A DNA stretch of 64,000 bases, from the NCBI RefSeq assembly GCF_014297285.1, contig NZ_JACOQI010000001.1, forward strand, positions 62,001-126,000, read 5' to 3'. The notes beneath the pieces are model-generated. The model did not search any database and was not told where the DNA came from. It saw nothing but the letters and a program-made list of their open reading frames with translations. The stretch is from Dysosmobacter segnis (GTDB taxonomy: Bacteria; Bacillota; Clostridia; Oscillospirales; Oscillospiraceae). Below, piece by piece: positions 42,599 to 50,331 of the stretch; the first letter of the stretch is position 1, and each line of letters opens with the position of its first letter. A program made the position numbers and the translations under genes.

Positions 42599-43330
42599 AT
42601 GGCTATTTTAGAATCTCCCTCTGCCTGCATCGCAGCGGAGGAGGGCGTCATCGCCAAGGCGATACTGATGCCCGGCGACCCTCTGCGGGCGAAATTCGTA
42701 GCGGAGCACTATCTGGAAAACCCGGTGTGCTTCAATACCGTGCGGAATATGCTGGGCTATACCGGCATCTATAAGGGTCGGAAGCTGTCCGTCATGGGTC
42801 ACGGCATGGGCGTTCCCTCTGCGGGACTGTACGCCCACGAGCTGTATAACTTCTACGGCGTGGACACCATCATCCGCATCGGCTCCGCCGGAGGCATCGG
42901 AGAGGATGTGAAGGTGCGGGACGTGGTGCTGGCTATGGGCGCCTCCACCAATTCCCACTTTGCCGACCAGTACCGGTTCCCCGGCCAGCTTTGCGCCACG
43001 GCGGACTACGGCCTTTTGAAGGACGCTGCCGCAGCAGCGGAACGGCTGGGCATCCGGGCGGACGTGGGACAGGTGTTCACCTCCGACCAGTTCTATAATG
43101 ACAATCCGGAGGCCAACGCCACCTACCGGAAGTTCGGTATTCTGGCGGTGGAGATGGAGACCGCCGGTATTTACTGGACGGCTCAGCGCTTCGGCAAGCG
43201 GGCGCTGTCTATCCTTACCATTTCTGACCATATTTTTACCGGCGAAGCCCTGAGCGCTCAGGAGCGGCAGGACTCCTTCCATGAGATGATGGAGATCGCC
43301 CTGGAGACCGCGTGGAACGCGGCGGAATAA
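42599..43330 (+). CDS. deoD: Purine nucleoside phosphorylase (DeoD type)
   Basis: A 243-residue hexameric phosphorylase that cleaves purine nucleosides with phosphate. The N-terminal AKAILMPGDPLRAKFVAEHYL and IRIGSAGGIGEDVKVRD motifs are DeoD hallmarks. The catalytic-region Asp is in TISDHIFTGE, and the ribose site EMETAGIYW is present. AAGGAGG at proper spacing. Adjacent to mtnA, it may supply ribose-1-phosphates, possibly including methylthioribose-1-phosphate, from nucleosides. Confidence 0.95.
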   Translation: MAILESPSACIAAEEGVIAKAILMPGDPLRAKFVAEHYLENPVCFNTVRNMLGYTGIYKGRKLSVMGHGMGVPSAGLYAHELYNFYGVDTIIRIGSAGGIGEDVKVRDVVLAMGASTNSHFADQYRFPGQLCATADYGLLKDAAAAAERLGIRADVGQVFTSDQFYNDNPEANATYRKFGILAVEMETAGIYWTAQRFGKRALSILTISDHIFTGEALSAQERQDSFHEMMEIALETAWNAAE

Positions 43331-43348
43331 GAGAGAAAGGCATCATAC

Positions 43349-43999
43349 ATGTATCGCACAGTGATTTTTGATCTGGACGGCACGCTGCTGGATACCATCG
43401 GGGATCTGGCGGCCGCCGCCAACGCAGTCTGCCGGGAAAACGGCTGGCCGGAGTACACCGTACAGGCCGTCGAGGGCATGGTGGGTCACGGCATCCCCAA
43501 TCTGGTGAGCCGGTTCTCCCCGGCGGAGGCGCAGGAGCCGCAGACGCTGGAACGGACCCTTGCGCAGTTCAACCGGGTTTACGGTGCTCACAATATGGAG
43601 CTGACCGCGCCCTATGCCGGGATGCCGGAGCTGCTGAAAAAGCTGAAAGCCGCCGGAGTGCAGCTGGCGGTCTGCTCCAACAAGGCGGACGAATTCAGTC
43701 AGGTGATCGTAGCTCACTACTTCCCCGGTATTTTTGAGGTGATCCGGGGGAATCTCCCCGGCACACCGGTGAAGCCGGACCCCGGCGTGGCCCGCGGGAT
43801 TCTGGAAAAGCTGAACGCCCGACCGGAGGAGACGCTGATGGTGGGAGACAGCGATGTGGACATCCGCACCGGACACAACGCGGGCTTGAAGGCCTGCGGC
43901 GTGACGTGGGGTTTCCGCAGCCGGGAAAATCTGGTAAACGCGGGAGCGGATTTTCTGGCAGATACCCCGGCGGAACTAGAAAAACTCCTGATGAACTGA
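43349..43999 (+). CDS. HAD-family phosphatase, phosphoglycolate-phosphatase-like
   Basis: A 216-residue HAD hydrolase. Motif I FDLDGTLLDT starts at residue 6, motif II VCSNKAD, motif III KPDPGVARGILEKL, and motif IV MVGDSDVDIRTGHNAGL. A helical cap lies between motifs I and II, as in Gph/PgmB proteins. It probably dephosphorylates a small phosphorylated metabolite, such as 2-phosphoglycolate or a sugar phosphate. Last gene of the nitroreductase-mtnA-deoD operon. Confidence 0.88.
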   Translation: MYRTVIFDLDGTLLDTIGDLAAAANAVCRENGWPEYTVQAVEGMVGHGIPNLVSRFSPAEAQEPQTLERTLAQFNRVYGAHNMELTAPYAGMPELLKKLKAAGVQLAVCSNKADEFSQVIVAHYFPGIFEVIRGNLPGTPVKPDPGVARGILEKLNARPEETLMVGDSDVDIRTGHNAGLKACGVTWGFRSRENLVNAGADFLADTPAELEKLLMN

Positions 44000-44038
44000 A
44001 AATCGAGGTGGTCCCGCAAGGGGCCGCCTCAATTTTTT
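44000..44038 (+). terminator. Terminator of the salvage operon
   Basis: AAATCGAGG.GG.CCC pairs with GGG.CC.CCTCAATTT around GCAA and is followed by T6. The remaining gap 44039-44314 holds a small hairpin (TGCACTCAAAAGTGCA), an AT-rich stretch and the nhaC promoter; no gene. Confidence 0.85.
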
Positions 44039-44179
44039 GCTGTCTGAAAAAGTTGCCAGGGGAGGGCTGAATGCACTCAAAAGTGCATAAAATGAAGCAG
44101 CGGAACGATAGAAAAACGGTTAACGGAAAAAGTTTTAATTGCTATCAGGAAAGCGATAACCAATTATAGAAAAAAAGCA

Positions 44180-44209
44180 TTAACAATCCGTTCACAATTA
44201 TGGTATACT
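44180..44209 (+). promoter_or_regulatory. Promoter of nhaC
   Basis: TTAACA (44180-44185), 18-bp spacer, TATACT (44204-44209). Upstream at 44142-44159 is the imperfect inverted pair TATC-N8-GATA, a possible regulator site. Confidence 0.6.
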
Positions 44210-44314
44210 TGACGATAGAGGAGAGAGGCAACCCCACTTTAATTGTGTAAAAACACAATAAGCAGTCCCAAGAACCTATCAACAAGCTTTGGAAGAAAAA
44301 AGGAGGAACCCTAT

Positions 44315-45748
44315 ATGGGCAATACCCTGAACAACAAGAAAGCGAATGGTCTCGCACTGCTCCCGTTCCTGGTATTCATCGTTGTCTACATGGGCGCCGG
44401 TCTGGTTTACCAGTCCAAGGGCGTCGACATGGCATTCTATCAGTTCCCCTCTGTTACCGCGATGTTCCTGGCCGTTCTGGTGGCCTTCATTATGTTCAAG
44501 GGCAGCATCAACGAAAAGTTTGATACCTTCGCCAAGGGCGCTGCCAACGTGGACGTTCTGACCATGCTGATCATCTACATCCTGGCCGGCGCGTTCGCCA
44601 CCGTGGCCGCTGAGATGGGCGGCCGCGACGCTACCGTCAACCTGGGCCTGAGCCTGGTTCCCGTCCAGTTCCTGGCCGCTGGCCTGTTCGTCATCGCTGC
44701 TTTCATGGGCACCGCTACCGGTACTTCCATGGGCACCATCTCCGCCATCACTCCCATCGCTGTCGGCGTTGCGGAAAAGGGTGGCCTGAACATGATGGTT
44801 GTTCTGGGCGCAGTTATCGGCGGCGCTATGTTCGGTGATAACCTGTCCATGATCTCCGATACCACCATCGCCGCTACCCGCAGCCAGCACTGCGAGATGC
44901 GTGATAAGTTCCGCGTGAACTTCCTCACCGCTCTGCCTGCCGCTCTGGTCACCATCGTGGTGCTGCTGATCGTGGGCCGTCCCGAGACCGTTACCGAGAT
45001 CGGCGACCTGTCCTACAGCTTCATCAAGGTTATTCCCTATCTGCTGGTTCTGATCCTGGCTCTGGTCGGCATGAACGTGTTCCTGGTGCTGACCATCGGC
45101 ATCTTCGCTGCCGGTATCGTGGGCATCGCCACCGGCGCTATCGATCTGGCCGGTTTCGCTCAGGCTGTTTACAACGGCTTCTGCGGCATGAACGAGGTCT
45201 TCTTCCTGACCCTGCTGTGCGGCGGTATGTCTGAGCTGATCGCCAAGAACGGCGGTATCGAGTGGATCATCCAGAAGTTGGGCAAGGTCATGAAGGGCAA
45301 CAAGTCCGCTCAGGTGGGCATTGCCGCTATGGTCTCTCTCTGCGACTGCGCTACCGCTAACAACACCGTGGCTATCATCGTGGCTGGCGACATGGCCCGT
45401 GAGGTCTCTCACGAGTACAAGGTTGACCCCCGCCGCACCGCTTCTCTGCTGGATATGTTCTCCTGCGTGTTCCAGGGCATCATCCCCTACGGCGCGCAGC
45501 TCCTGGTAGCTTCCTCCCTGTGCAACGCTACCGTTACCAACGGCACCACCATCAGCGCCGCCAACATCCTTGGCTCTCTGTGGTATTGCTGGTTCCTGGC
45601 TGCTTTCGGCATCCTGTCCATCTTCATCCCCTTCGCCGATGGTATCTGCCGCAAGGATCCCTGGAACTGGGAGTATGACTGCGCTGAGTCCAACGTGGCC
45701 GCTAAGAAGGCCCTGTTGGAGAAGGAAGCCGCTGAGGCACAGCAGTAA
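44315..45748 (+). CDS. nhaC: NhaC-family Na+/H+ antiporter
   Basis: A 477-residue polytopic antiporter of the NhaC/IT-superfamily with about 11-12 helices. The segment FMGTATGTSMGTISAITPIAVG and the motif GGAMFGDNLSMISDTTIAATRSQ are diagnostic. It exchanges Na+ for H+; some relatives move amino acids or organic acids. Start 44315 follows AAAGGAGG; the open frame upstream is leader. Codon use is extremely biased to CTG, GTT, GCT and GCC, as in highly expressed genes, unlike most neighbours. It may serve the sodium cycle needed in amino-acid fermentation. Confidence 0.9.
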   Translation: MGNTLNNKKANGLALLPFLVFIVVYMGAGLVYQSKGVDMAFYQFPSVTAMFLAVLVAFIMFKGSINEKFDTFAKGAANVDVLTMLIIYILAGAFATVAAEMGGRDATVNLGLSLVPVQFLAAGLFVIAAFMGTATGTSMGTISAITPIAVGVAEKGGLNMMVVLGAVIGGAMFGDNLSMISDTTIAATRSQHCEMRDKFRVNFLTALPAALVTIVVLLIVGRPETVTEIGDLSYSFIKVIPYLLVLILALVGMNVFLVLTIGIFAAGIVGIATGAIDLAGFAQAVYNGFCGMNEVFFLTLLCGGMSELIAKNGGIEWIIQKLGKVMKGNKSAQVGIAAMVSLCDCATANNTVAIIVAGDMAREVSHEYKVDPRRTASLLDMFSCVFQGIIPYGAQLLVASSLCNATVTNGTTISAANILGSLWYCWFLAAFGILSIFIPFADGICRKDPWNWEYDCAESNVAAKKALLEKEAAEAQQ

Positions 45749-45787
45749 TCAAACATTGGATCTCTCCTACTCTCGCACTCTCCTAAC

Positions 45788-45818
45788 GGAAAACGCCGGC
45801 CATTGGCCGGCGTTTTCC
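45788..45818 (+). terminator. Terminator of nhaC
   Basis: GGAAAACGCCGGCC pairs with GGCCGGCGTTTTCC around ATT. Confidence 0.9.
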
Positions 45819-45870
45819 TGTTGCCTGCAAGGTTCTGTGTTTCAGGCGAAAAGAACCTGCGCAAAAAATA

Positions 45871-45892
45871 AACCGGACGAAATCGTCCGGTT
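45871..45892 (-). terminator. Terminator of the LysR gene
   Basis: AACCGGACGA pairs with TCGTCCGGTT; on the minus strand a T6 run follows. Confidence 0.85.
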
Positions 45893-45909
45893 CATTTATT
45901 TATATGTGC

Positions 45910-46869
45910 TTATTTGCCGACGATCTGACGATGCAGGGAAGAGGTATATGCAATGGAACGCTGAATAGACTGTTCCAGAAGGCGGACAAATCCCTCGGCG
46001 TGAGAGGAGAGCTTGGCGTTCTGCGGATAGATCCAGCCCAGTCGTACCGGATCCTTGTCTGCCAGAGGGATGGTGACCACATTGGCGGGGGAGAGATGCT
46101 CTGCAAGGAGGCCGCTGCCGGTGCTGTAAGCGTCCGTATTGGCCAGAACATTCATGGCGGTGGAGCGGTTGTTGACAATGATGGCCTTGGAGGGCTTACG
46201 CATGGATACCATGGGAAGCTCTTCAGAAAAGTCCACGGCTACGCCCTGAGCCTGTTCAAAGGAACTGTAAGGATAGCCCTCCAGATCTGCCTCCGACACG
46301 TGTTCCAGTTGGGTGAGGGGATGTCCTTTCCGGACGTATACACAGGGGGGCACCGCCGCCAGCTCGTGGAAGGTCAGCTCCCGGGCGTCCAGCAGACGGC
46401 AGACGATCTTTTCCGTTAATTTGGTCAGGAAGATGACGCCGATGTCCGCCCGGTGGTCATACACATCGTCGATCACGCCGTCCATGCTGGTCTCTTTCAA
46501 TGTATATTGATAGCGGTTTTCCTGATTTTGCTGGAGCATTTCCAGGAAAGCGTCCTCAGTAAAGGGATACCGCTGGGTGGAAACGCTGAAATGCACCGGC
46601 GCGATGGTGCTGCGGGATTCGCCGTACAGGCTCTCGATCCGCTGCTTCTGCTCCAGCAGCGAGACTGCATAGCCCAGAAACTCCTTGCCCTCCGGCGTGA
46701 ACTCCACGCCCCGGTTGCTGCGGACGAAGAATTTGATACCCAATTCCTCCTCCAGTTCCCGCACGGCGGTGGAAATACCGGATTGGGACAGGAACAGCTT
46801 GTGGGCGGCCTTGTTGATGGAACCGCATTTGGAGATTTCTACCACATACGTCAGCTGCTGAAAGGTCAT
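45910..46869 (-). CDS. LysR-family transcriptional regulator
   Basis: A 319-residue LTTR. The N-terminal winged helix-turn-helix (FQQLTYVVEISKCGSINKAAHKLFLSQSGISTAVRELEEELG) is followed by the linker helix and a periplasmic-binding-like effector domain. It lies divergent from the methionine gamma-lyase gene, the usual LTTR position, and so probably controls it, and perhaps itself, with an amino-acid ligand. GGAG sits upstream of the ATG at 46869. Its own promoter is at 46984-47012. Confidence 0.92.
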   Translation of the reverse strand: MTFQQLTYVVEISKCGSINKAAHKLFLSQSGISTAVRELEEELGIKFFVRSNRGVEFTPEGKEFLGYAVSLLEQKQRIESLYGESRSTIAPVHFSVSTQRYPFTEDAFLEMLQQNQENRYQYTLKETSMDGVIDDVYDHRADIGVIFLTKLTEKIVCRLLDARELTFHELAAVPPCVYVRKGHPLTQLEHVSEADLEGYPYSSFEQAQGVAVDFSEELPMVSMRKPSKAIIVNNRSTAMNVLANTDAYSTGSGLLAEHLSPANVVTIPLADKDPVRLGWIYPQNAKLSSHAEGFVRLLEQSIQRSIAYTSSLHRQIVGK

Positions 46870-46983
46870 TGGATCGTCTCCTTTTTACAAAATTCATAAA
46901 ATTTTTCACAGGATGCCGCAGGGGAACACAAGTCCGTCCGCCGGGCTCCCATGGATATAGTTACGCATCATTTGTTGAACCAC

Positions 46984-47012
46984 ATTATACGGAGCCTATC
47001 ACGAAAAGTCAA
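46984..47012 (-). promoter_or_regulatory. Promoter of the LysR gene
   Basis: On the minus strand TTGACT (47007-47012), 17-bp spacer, TATAAT (46984-46989). The spacer contains CGTGATAG, a sequence that also sits just upstream of the divergent -10 at 47083. Confidence 0.75.
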
Positions 47013-47062
47013 TCCATTATTAAAATAACTGTGAATGAATTGCGAAAAAGAGATACTAACAC

Positions 47063-47088
47063 CTTTTCGCGGAACGTGATAGTATAAT
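47063..47088 (+). promoter_or_regulatory. Promoter and candidate LysR site of the methionine gamma-lyase gene
   Basis: TATAAT (47083-47088) has no good -35, so activation is expected. Directly upstream is CTTTTCG...CGTGATAG, an inverted counterpart of CTATCACGAAAAG at 46997-47009. The intergenic region 46870-47293 (424 bp) holds no gene. Its leader contains TGTTTACA/TGTAAACA and GCCGGT/ACCGGC stems, but no riboswitch I recognise. Confidence 0.5.
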
Positions 47089-47293
47089 AGGTGAAATCCA
47101 ATAAAAGTATCCGATGAGACTTTCCGGTTTACGGCAAATGTTTACATAAATTTTGCGTGTAAACACCTCTCTACTCGACTCGCTCTCTCCTTTTGCCAGA
47201 AACGTGGAAAGTTCTTACAGATAACTGAAAAACGATAACAACAAAATTTGCCGGTCTCACCGGCCCCGGAACAAGGAAAGGAAGGCATTTATT

Positions 47294-48487
47294 ATGGATT
47301 GCAAGAACATGGGCTTCGCTACTCGTCAGATTCACGCTGGTAAGCATGACAACGGTGTCGGCGCACTGTGCACCCCGATTTATCAGACCTCTACCTTCGA
47401 GTTTGATACCGTGCAGCAGGGCGGCGCCCGCTTCGCTGGTCAGGAAGAGGGCTACATCTACTCCCGTCTGGGCAACCCCTCTCTGACTCAGGTCGAGGAG
47501 AAGCTGGCTGCTCTGGAAGGCGGCGAGGCTGCTCTGGCTACCGCTTCCGGCATGGGCGCTATCTCCTCCGCTCTGTGGAGTTCTGTTGAGGCCGGTGACG
47601 AGATCGTTGCCAGCGATACCCTGTACGGCTGCACCTTCGCTCTGCTGAACCACGGCATGAGCAAGTTCGGCGTGGGCGTGAAGTTTGTTGACTTCGCCGA
47701 TCTCGCTGCCGTGAAAGCCGCTCTGACCGAGAAGACCAAGGTTGTCTATCTGGAGACCCCCTGCAACCCCACTCTGAAGGTGGTTGACATCGCTGAGGTC
47801 GCCAAAATCGCTCACGAGTACAACAAGAACATCCGCGTCATCGTGGATAACACCTTCTGCTCTCCTTACATCCAGCAGCCCCTGAGCCTGGGTGCTGACG
47901 TGGTTGTCCACAGCGCTACCAAGTACATCAACGGCCACGGCGACGTGATTGCGGGCTTCGTGATTTCTGACGCTGAGTTCATCGGCAAGTGCCGTATGTT
48001 CGGCCTGAAGGATATGACCGGCGCCGTTATGAGCCCGTTCAACGCCTTCCTGATCGCCCGCGGCCTCAAGACGCTGGACATCCGTATGGAGCGCCACAGC
48101 GCCAACGCCATGAAGGTTGCCGAGTTCCTGCACGATCATCCCGCCATCGACAAGGTCTATTATCCCGGTCTGGAGGACTTCGAGGGCCACGAGATCGCCA
48201 AGAAGCAGATGAAGCTGTACGGTGGCATGATGTCCATTGAGCTGAAGGCCGACCGCGATGCCGTTGCCAACGCTCTGAACAAGCTGCAGTTGTGCACCAT
48301 CGCCGTGTCTCTGGGCGATGCCGAGACGCTGGTCGAGCACGCCGCTTCCATGACTCACTCCACTTACACTCCCGAGGAGCTGAAGGCTTCCGGCATTTCC
48401 GAGGGTCTGGTCCGTATCTCCGTCGGTCTGGAAGATCCCGATGACATCATCGCTGATCTGAAGGCTGTCCTGGACACCTTGGTGTAA
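47294..48487 (+). CDS. megL: Methionine gamma-lyase
   Basis: A 397-residue PLP enzyme of the Cys/Met metabolism family that splits L-methionine to methanethiol, 2-oxobutyrate and ammonia. The PLP lysine is K209 in HSATKYINGHGD. YSRLGNPS (56-63) binds the cofactor of the neighbouring subunit. Y111 and C113 in LYGCTFALLNHG match the Tyr and the Cys special to methionine gamma-lyases, separating it from cystathionine enzymes. AAAGGAAGG precedes the ATG. Codon use is optimised for high expression. RidA, encoded next, removes the enamine produced. Confidence 0.92.
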   Translation: MDCKNMGFATRQIHAGKHDNGVGALCTPIYQTSTFEFDTVQQGGARFAGQEEGYIYSRLGNPSLTQVEEKLAALEGGEAALATASGMGAISSALWSSVEAGDEIVASDTLYGCTFALLNHGMSKFGVGVKFVDFADLAAVKAALTEKTKVVYLETPCNPTLKVVDIAEVAKIAHEYNKNIRVIVDNTFCSPYIQQPLSLGADVVVHSATKYINGHGDVIAGFVISDAEFIGKCRMFGLKDMTGAVMSPFNAFLIARGLKTLDIRMERHSANAMKVAEFLHDHPAIDKVYYPGLEDFEGHEIAKKQMKLYGGMMSIELKADRDAVANALNKLQLCTIAVSLGDAETLVEHAASMTHSTYTPEELKASGISEGLVRISVGLEDPDDIIADLKAVLDTLV

Positions 48488-48502
48488 TTTACACAAAAAA
48501 AT

Positions 48503-48545
48503 TGACCCGCCGCTCCTCTTGAAGGAGGGGCGGCGGGGTTTTTGA
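48503..48545 (+). terminator. Terminator of megL
   Basis: A GC-rich stem CCCGCCGC.../...GCGGCGGG with the loop TTGAAG is followed by T5. Confidence 0.88.
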
Positions 48546-48560
48546 CCGGATCGGCAAGGG

Positions 48561-48608
48561 TTGACAGAAGCCGGATCCGTGTTTATACTTGAATCGTGGA
48601 CGATTCAA
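48561..48608 (+). promoter_or_regulatory. ridA promoter with palindromic operator at the transcription start
   Basis: TTGACA (48561-48566), 17-bp spacer, TATACT (48584-48589): near consensus. TTGAATCGT-GG-ACGATTCAA (48589-48608) is a perfect 9-bp inverted repeat spanning the predicted start site, as expected for a repressor operator. Confidence 0.78.
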
Positions 48609-48674
48609 GGAATTCTGTCTACGGCATGATTTGGAAAATCAGCACGAAACGATTTGGAAAGGAAGTACATCATT

Positions 48675-49049
48675 ATGAATTACACCAACACTCCCGATGC
48701 CCCCGCCGCAATCGGCCCCTATTCTCAGGCTATCTCCGCCAACGGCTTCCTGTTTGCTTCCGGCCAGGTCCCCCTGATGCCCGGTACCGGTGAGATCGTC
48801 GGCACCACCATCGAGGAGCAGGCTGAGCGCGCCTGCCAGAGCATCAAGGCCATTCTGGCTGCTAACGGCCTGGGCTTCGAGGACGTCATCAAGACCACCT
48901 GCTTCCTGGCTAACATGGAAGACTTCGCTGCTTTCAACGGCGTGTACGGCAAGTATTTCACCGGCAAGCCCGCTCGTTCCTGCGTGGCCGTGAAGGAGCT
49001 GCCCAAGAAGCTGCTGTGCGAGATTGAGATCATCGCTGTCTGCAAGTAA
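48675..49049 (+). CDS. ridA: RidA-family enamine/imine deaminase
   Basis: A 124-residue trimeric RidA (YjgF/YER057c/UK114). It hydrolyses reactive 2-aminoacrylate or 2-aminocrotonate to keto acids and ammonia. The family fingerprint PAAIGPYSQAI, FLFASGQVPLMPGTG, the active-site Arg in PARSCVAVKELP and the terminal CEIEIIAV with its Glu are all seen. The start at 48675 has AAAGGAAG upstream; the in-frame ATG at 48654 has none. Placed after methionine gamma-lyase, it fits clean-up of the 2-aminocrotonate intermediate. Confidence 0.95.
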   Translation: MNYTNTPDAPAAIGPYSQAISANGFLFASGQVPLMPGTGEIVGTTIEEQAERACQSIKAILAANGLGFEDVIKTTCFLANMEDFAAFNGVYGKYFTGKPARSCVAVKELPKKLLCEIEIIAVCK

Positions 49050-49104
49050 GACATTTCTGACAACCAAAGAGCACCAAAAAGCAAAGCGTTTGTTTTGAAA
49101 TGGA

Positions 49105-49147
49105 CAGGCCGCTTTTCCGCTGAACGGCGGAAAAGCGGCCTGCAGTT
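49105..49147 (+). terminator. Terminator of ridA
   Basis: CAGGCCGCTTTTCCGC pairs with GCGGAAAAGCGGCCTG, followed by CAGTTTTTG. Confidence 0.88.
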
Positions 49148-49307
49148 TTTGAAAATAGTTTAATAGAGGAGAGAGTCCTGGCTGCCGGGAAGAAAAGGTA
49201 TGTGTGCGGAAAACCCAGGGGACGCGCCATTGAAATCAAACATTTTCAGGACTTTTGTGAAGCTCTGAAAACAGAAGACAGAGTGTGTCGAAAAAAATTC
49301 AACACGA
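49148..49307. repeat. Diverged palindromic intergenic repeat, copy C
   Basis: The 358-bp gap between ridA and the AEC carrier holds no gene. On the minus strand it contains TTTTTTTCGACACAC, the hairpin TTTTCAGAGCTT...AAGTCCTGAAAA, GTTTGATTTCAATGGCGC and GGGTTTTCCGCACAC, matching one half of copies A and B. The other half is replaced. Its flanking terminators (49105-49142 and 49308-49339) differ from each other, unlike copies A and B. Confidence 0.7.
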
Positions 49308-49339
49308 AAAAAGAGACGCCCGACCGGGCGTCTCTTTTT
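49308..49339. terminator. Bidirectional terminator before the AEC carrier gene
   Basis: AAAAAGAGACGCCC pairs with GGGCGTCTCTTTTT around a short loop. Serves the minus-strand AEC-hydrogenase unit. Confidence 0.9.
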
Positions 49340-49407
49340 GTGCATATAGGGGGATTATGTGAAAAACGGGGATAGCCGAATAAAACCAGTCGCTATTTTC
49401 TGCGCGG

Positions 49408-50331
49408 TCACATCTGGAACAGGGTGATCATCAGCGGCATCGTGATGATGCAGAGCAGCATGGTCACCGTGTTGATCAGACTGGCATAGAGGGCATCCCG
49501 ACCGAACATCTGACTGAACTGGGTCACAATGTTGGCGGAGGGCGCGATCACAGAGAGCAGACTGATGATGATCAGCGTTTCTCCGTGAGGGGCCAGCGCG
49601 GCCAGACCGCTGTATTTGGCAACGCAGACCAAAATAACCGGCAGTACGATCAGTCGCAGCAGCACAGGCTTCCAGAGCTGGCGATAGGAGCGCAGATGCT
49701 GCATATCCATATCCGCCATCAGCATACCGATGATCAGCATGGCAACCGGGCCCATGGTATTTCCGGCCATGGCGAATGCCGACCGAATGACTGCGGGCAG
49801 CTGGATCTGAAATGCAAACAGAAACAGACCTATGGCAATCGCCAGAATGTTCACATTGCATACCAGATCCCGCAGGGAGATCTCTTTTTTGCCGCTGATG
49901 AGGATCCGGGCATGGGTCCATACCAGAATGGTCTGCACGATAGAGTAGCAGGTCACATACATGACCCAATCTTCACCAAAAATTCCGATGACAAGCGGAA
50001 CCACCATGTTGGTGCAGTTCGAGTACATGACAGAGGCTGTTTCCACTGTATTTAGGCAAAACAGCTTTGCCGACAGTCTTCCCAGCACGAGACTCAGCAC
50101 GTTCATCATCAGTGCAGATAGAAGCGAAAGCTCCATCATGCGTACGGTATCCGTTGTGCGCTCGATCTGAAAAGCGTTCAGGATCACGCAGGGGATGATG
50201 ACATACAGCAACAGCATGGACAGTACACGACTGTCCTCTGATTTCAAGATACCGGCCTTTACAATGGCCCAACCCAGAAAGATAATGATAAACAACTGGG
50301 CGATCTGCTGCAGCAGGATCAGACTCAGCAT
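49408..50331 (-). CDS. AEC-family transporter (auxin efflux carrier-like)
   Basis: A 307-residue protein with about ten membrane helices, of the AEC family (PF03547). The N-terminal helices and the mid-protein SNCTNMVVPLVIGIFGEDWVMY, and late SVIAPSANIVTQFSQMFGRDA, are typical. Bacterial members export organic or amino acids such as malate or malonate. It overlaps the 3' end of the hydrogenase gene by 7 nt, so translation is coupled. The substrate is unknown. Confidence 0.9.
   Translation of the reverse strand: MLSLILLQQIAQLFIIIFLGWAIVKAGILKSEDSRVLSMLLLYVIIPCVILNAFQIERTTDTVRMMELSLLSALMMNVLSLVLGRLSAKLFCLNTVETASVMYSNCTNMVVPLVIGIFGEDWVMYVTCYSIVQTILVWTHARILISGKKEISLRDLVCNVNILAIAIGLFLFAFQIQLPAVIRSAFAMAGNTMGPVAMLIIGMLMADMDMQHLRSYRQLWKPVLLRLIVLPVILVCVAKYSGLAALAPHGETLIIISLLSVIAPSANIVTQFSQMFGRDALYASLINTVTMLLCIITMPLMITLFQM

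Noticed and set aside
47095..47290. SAM or T-box riboswitch in the methionine gamma-lyase leader
   Set aside because: Only small stems are seen; no SAM-I core, no T-box antiterminator or specifier pattern could be found by eye.
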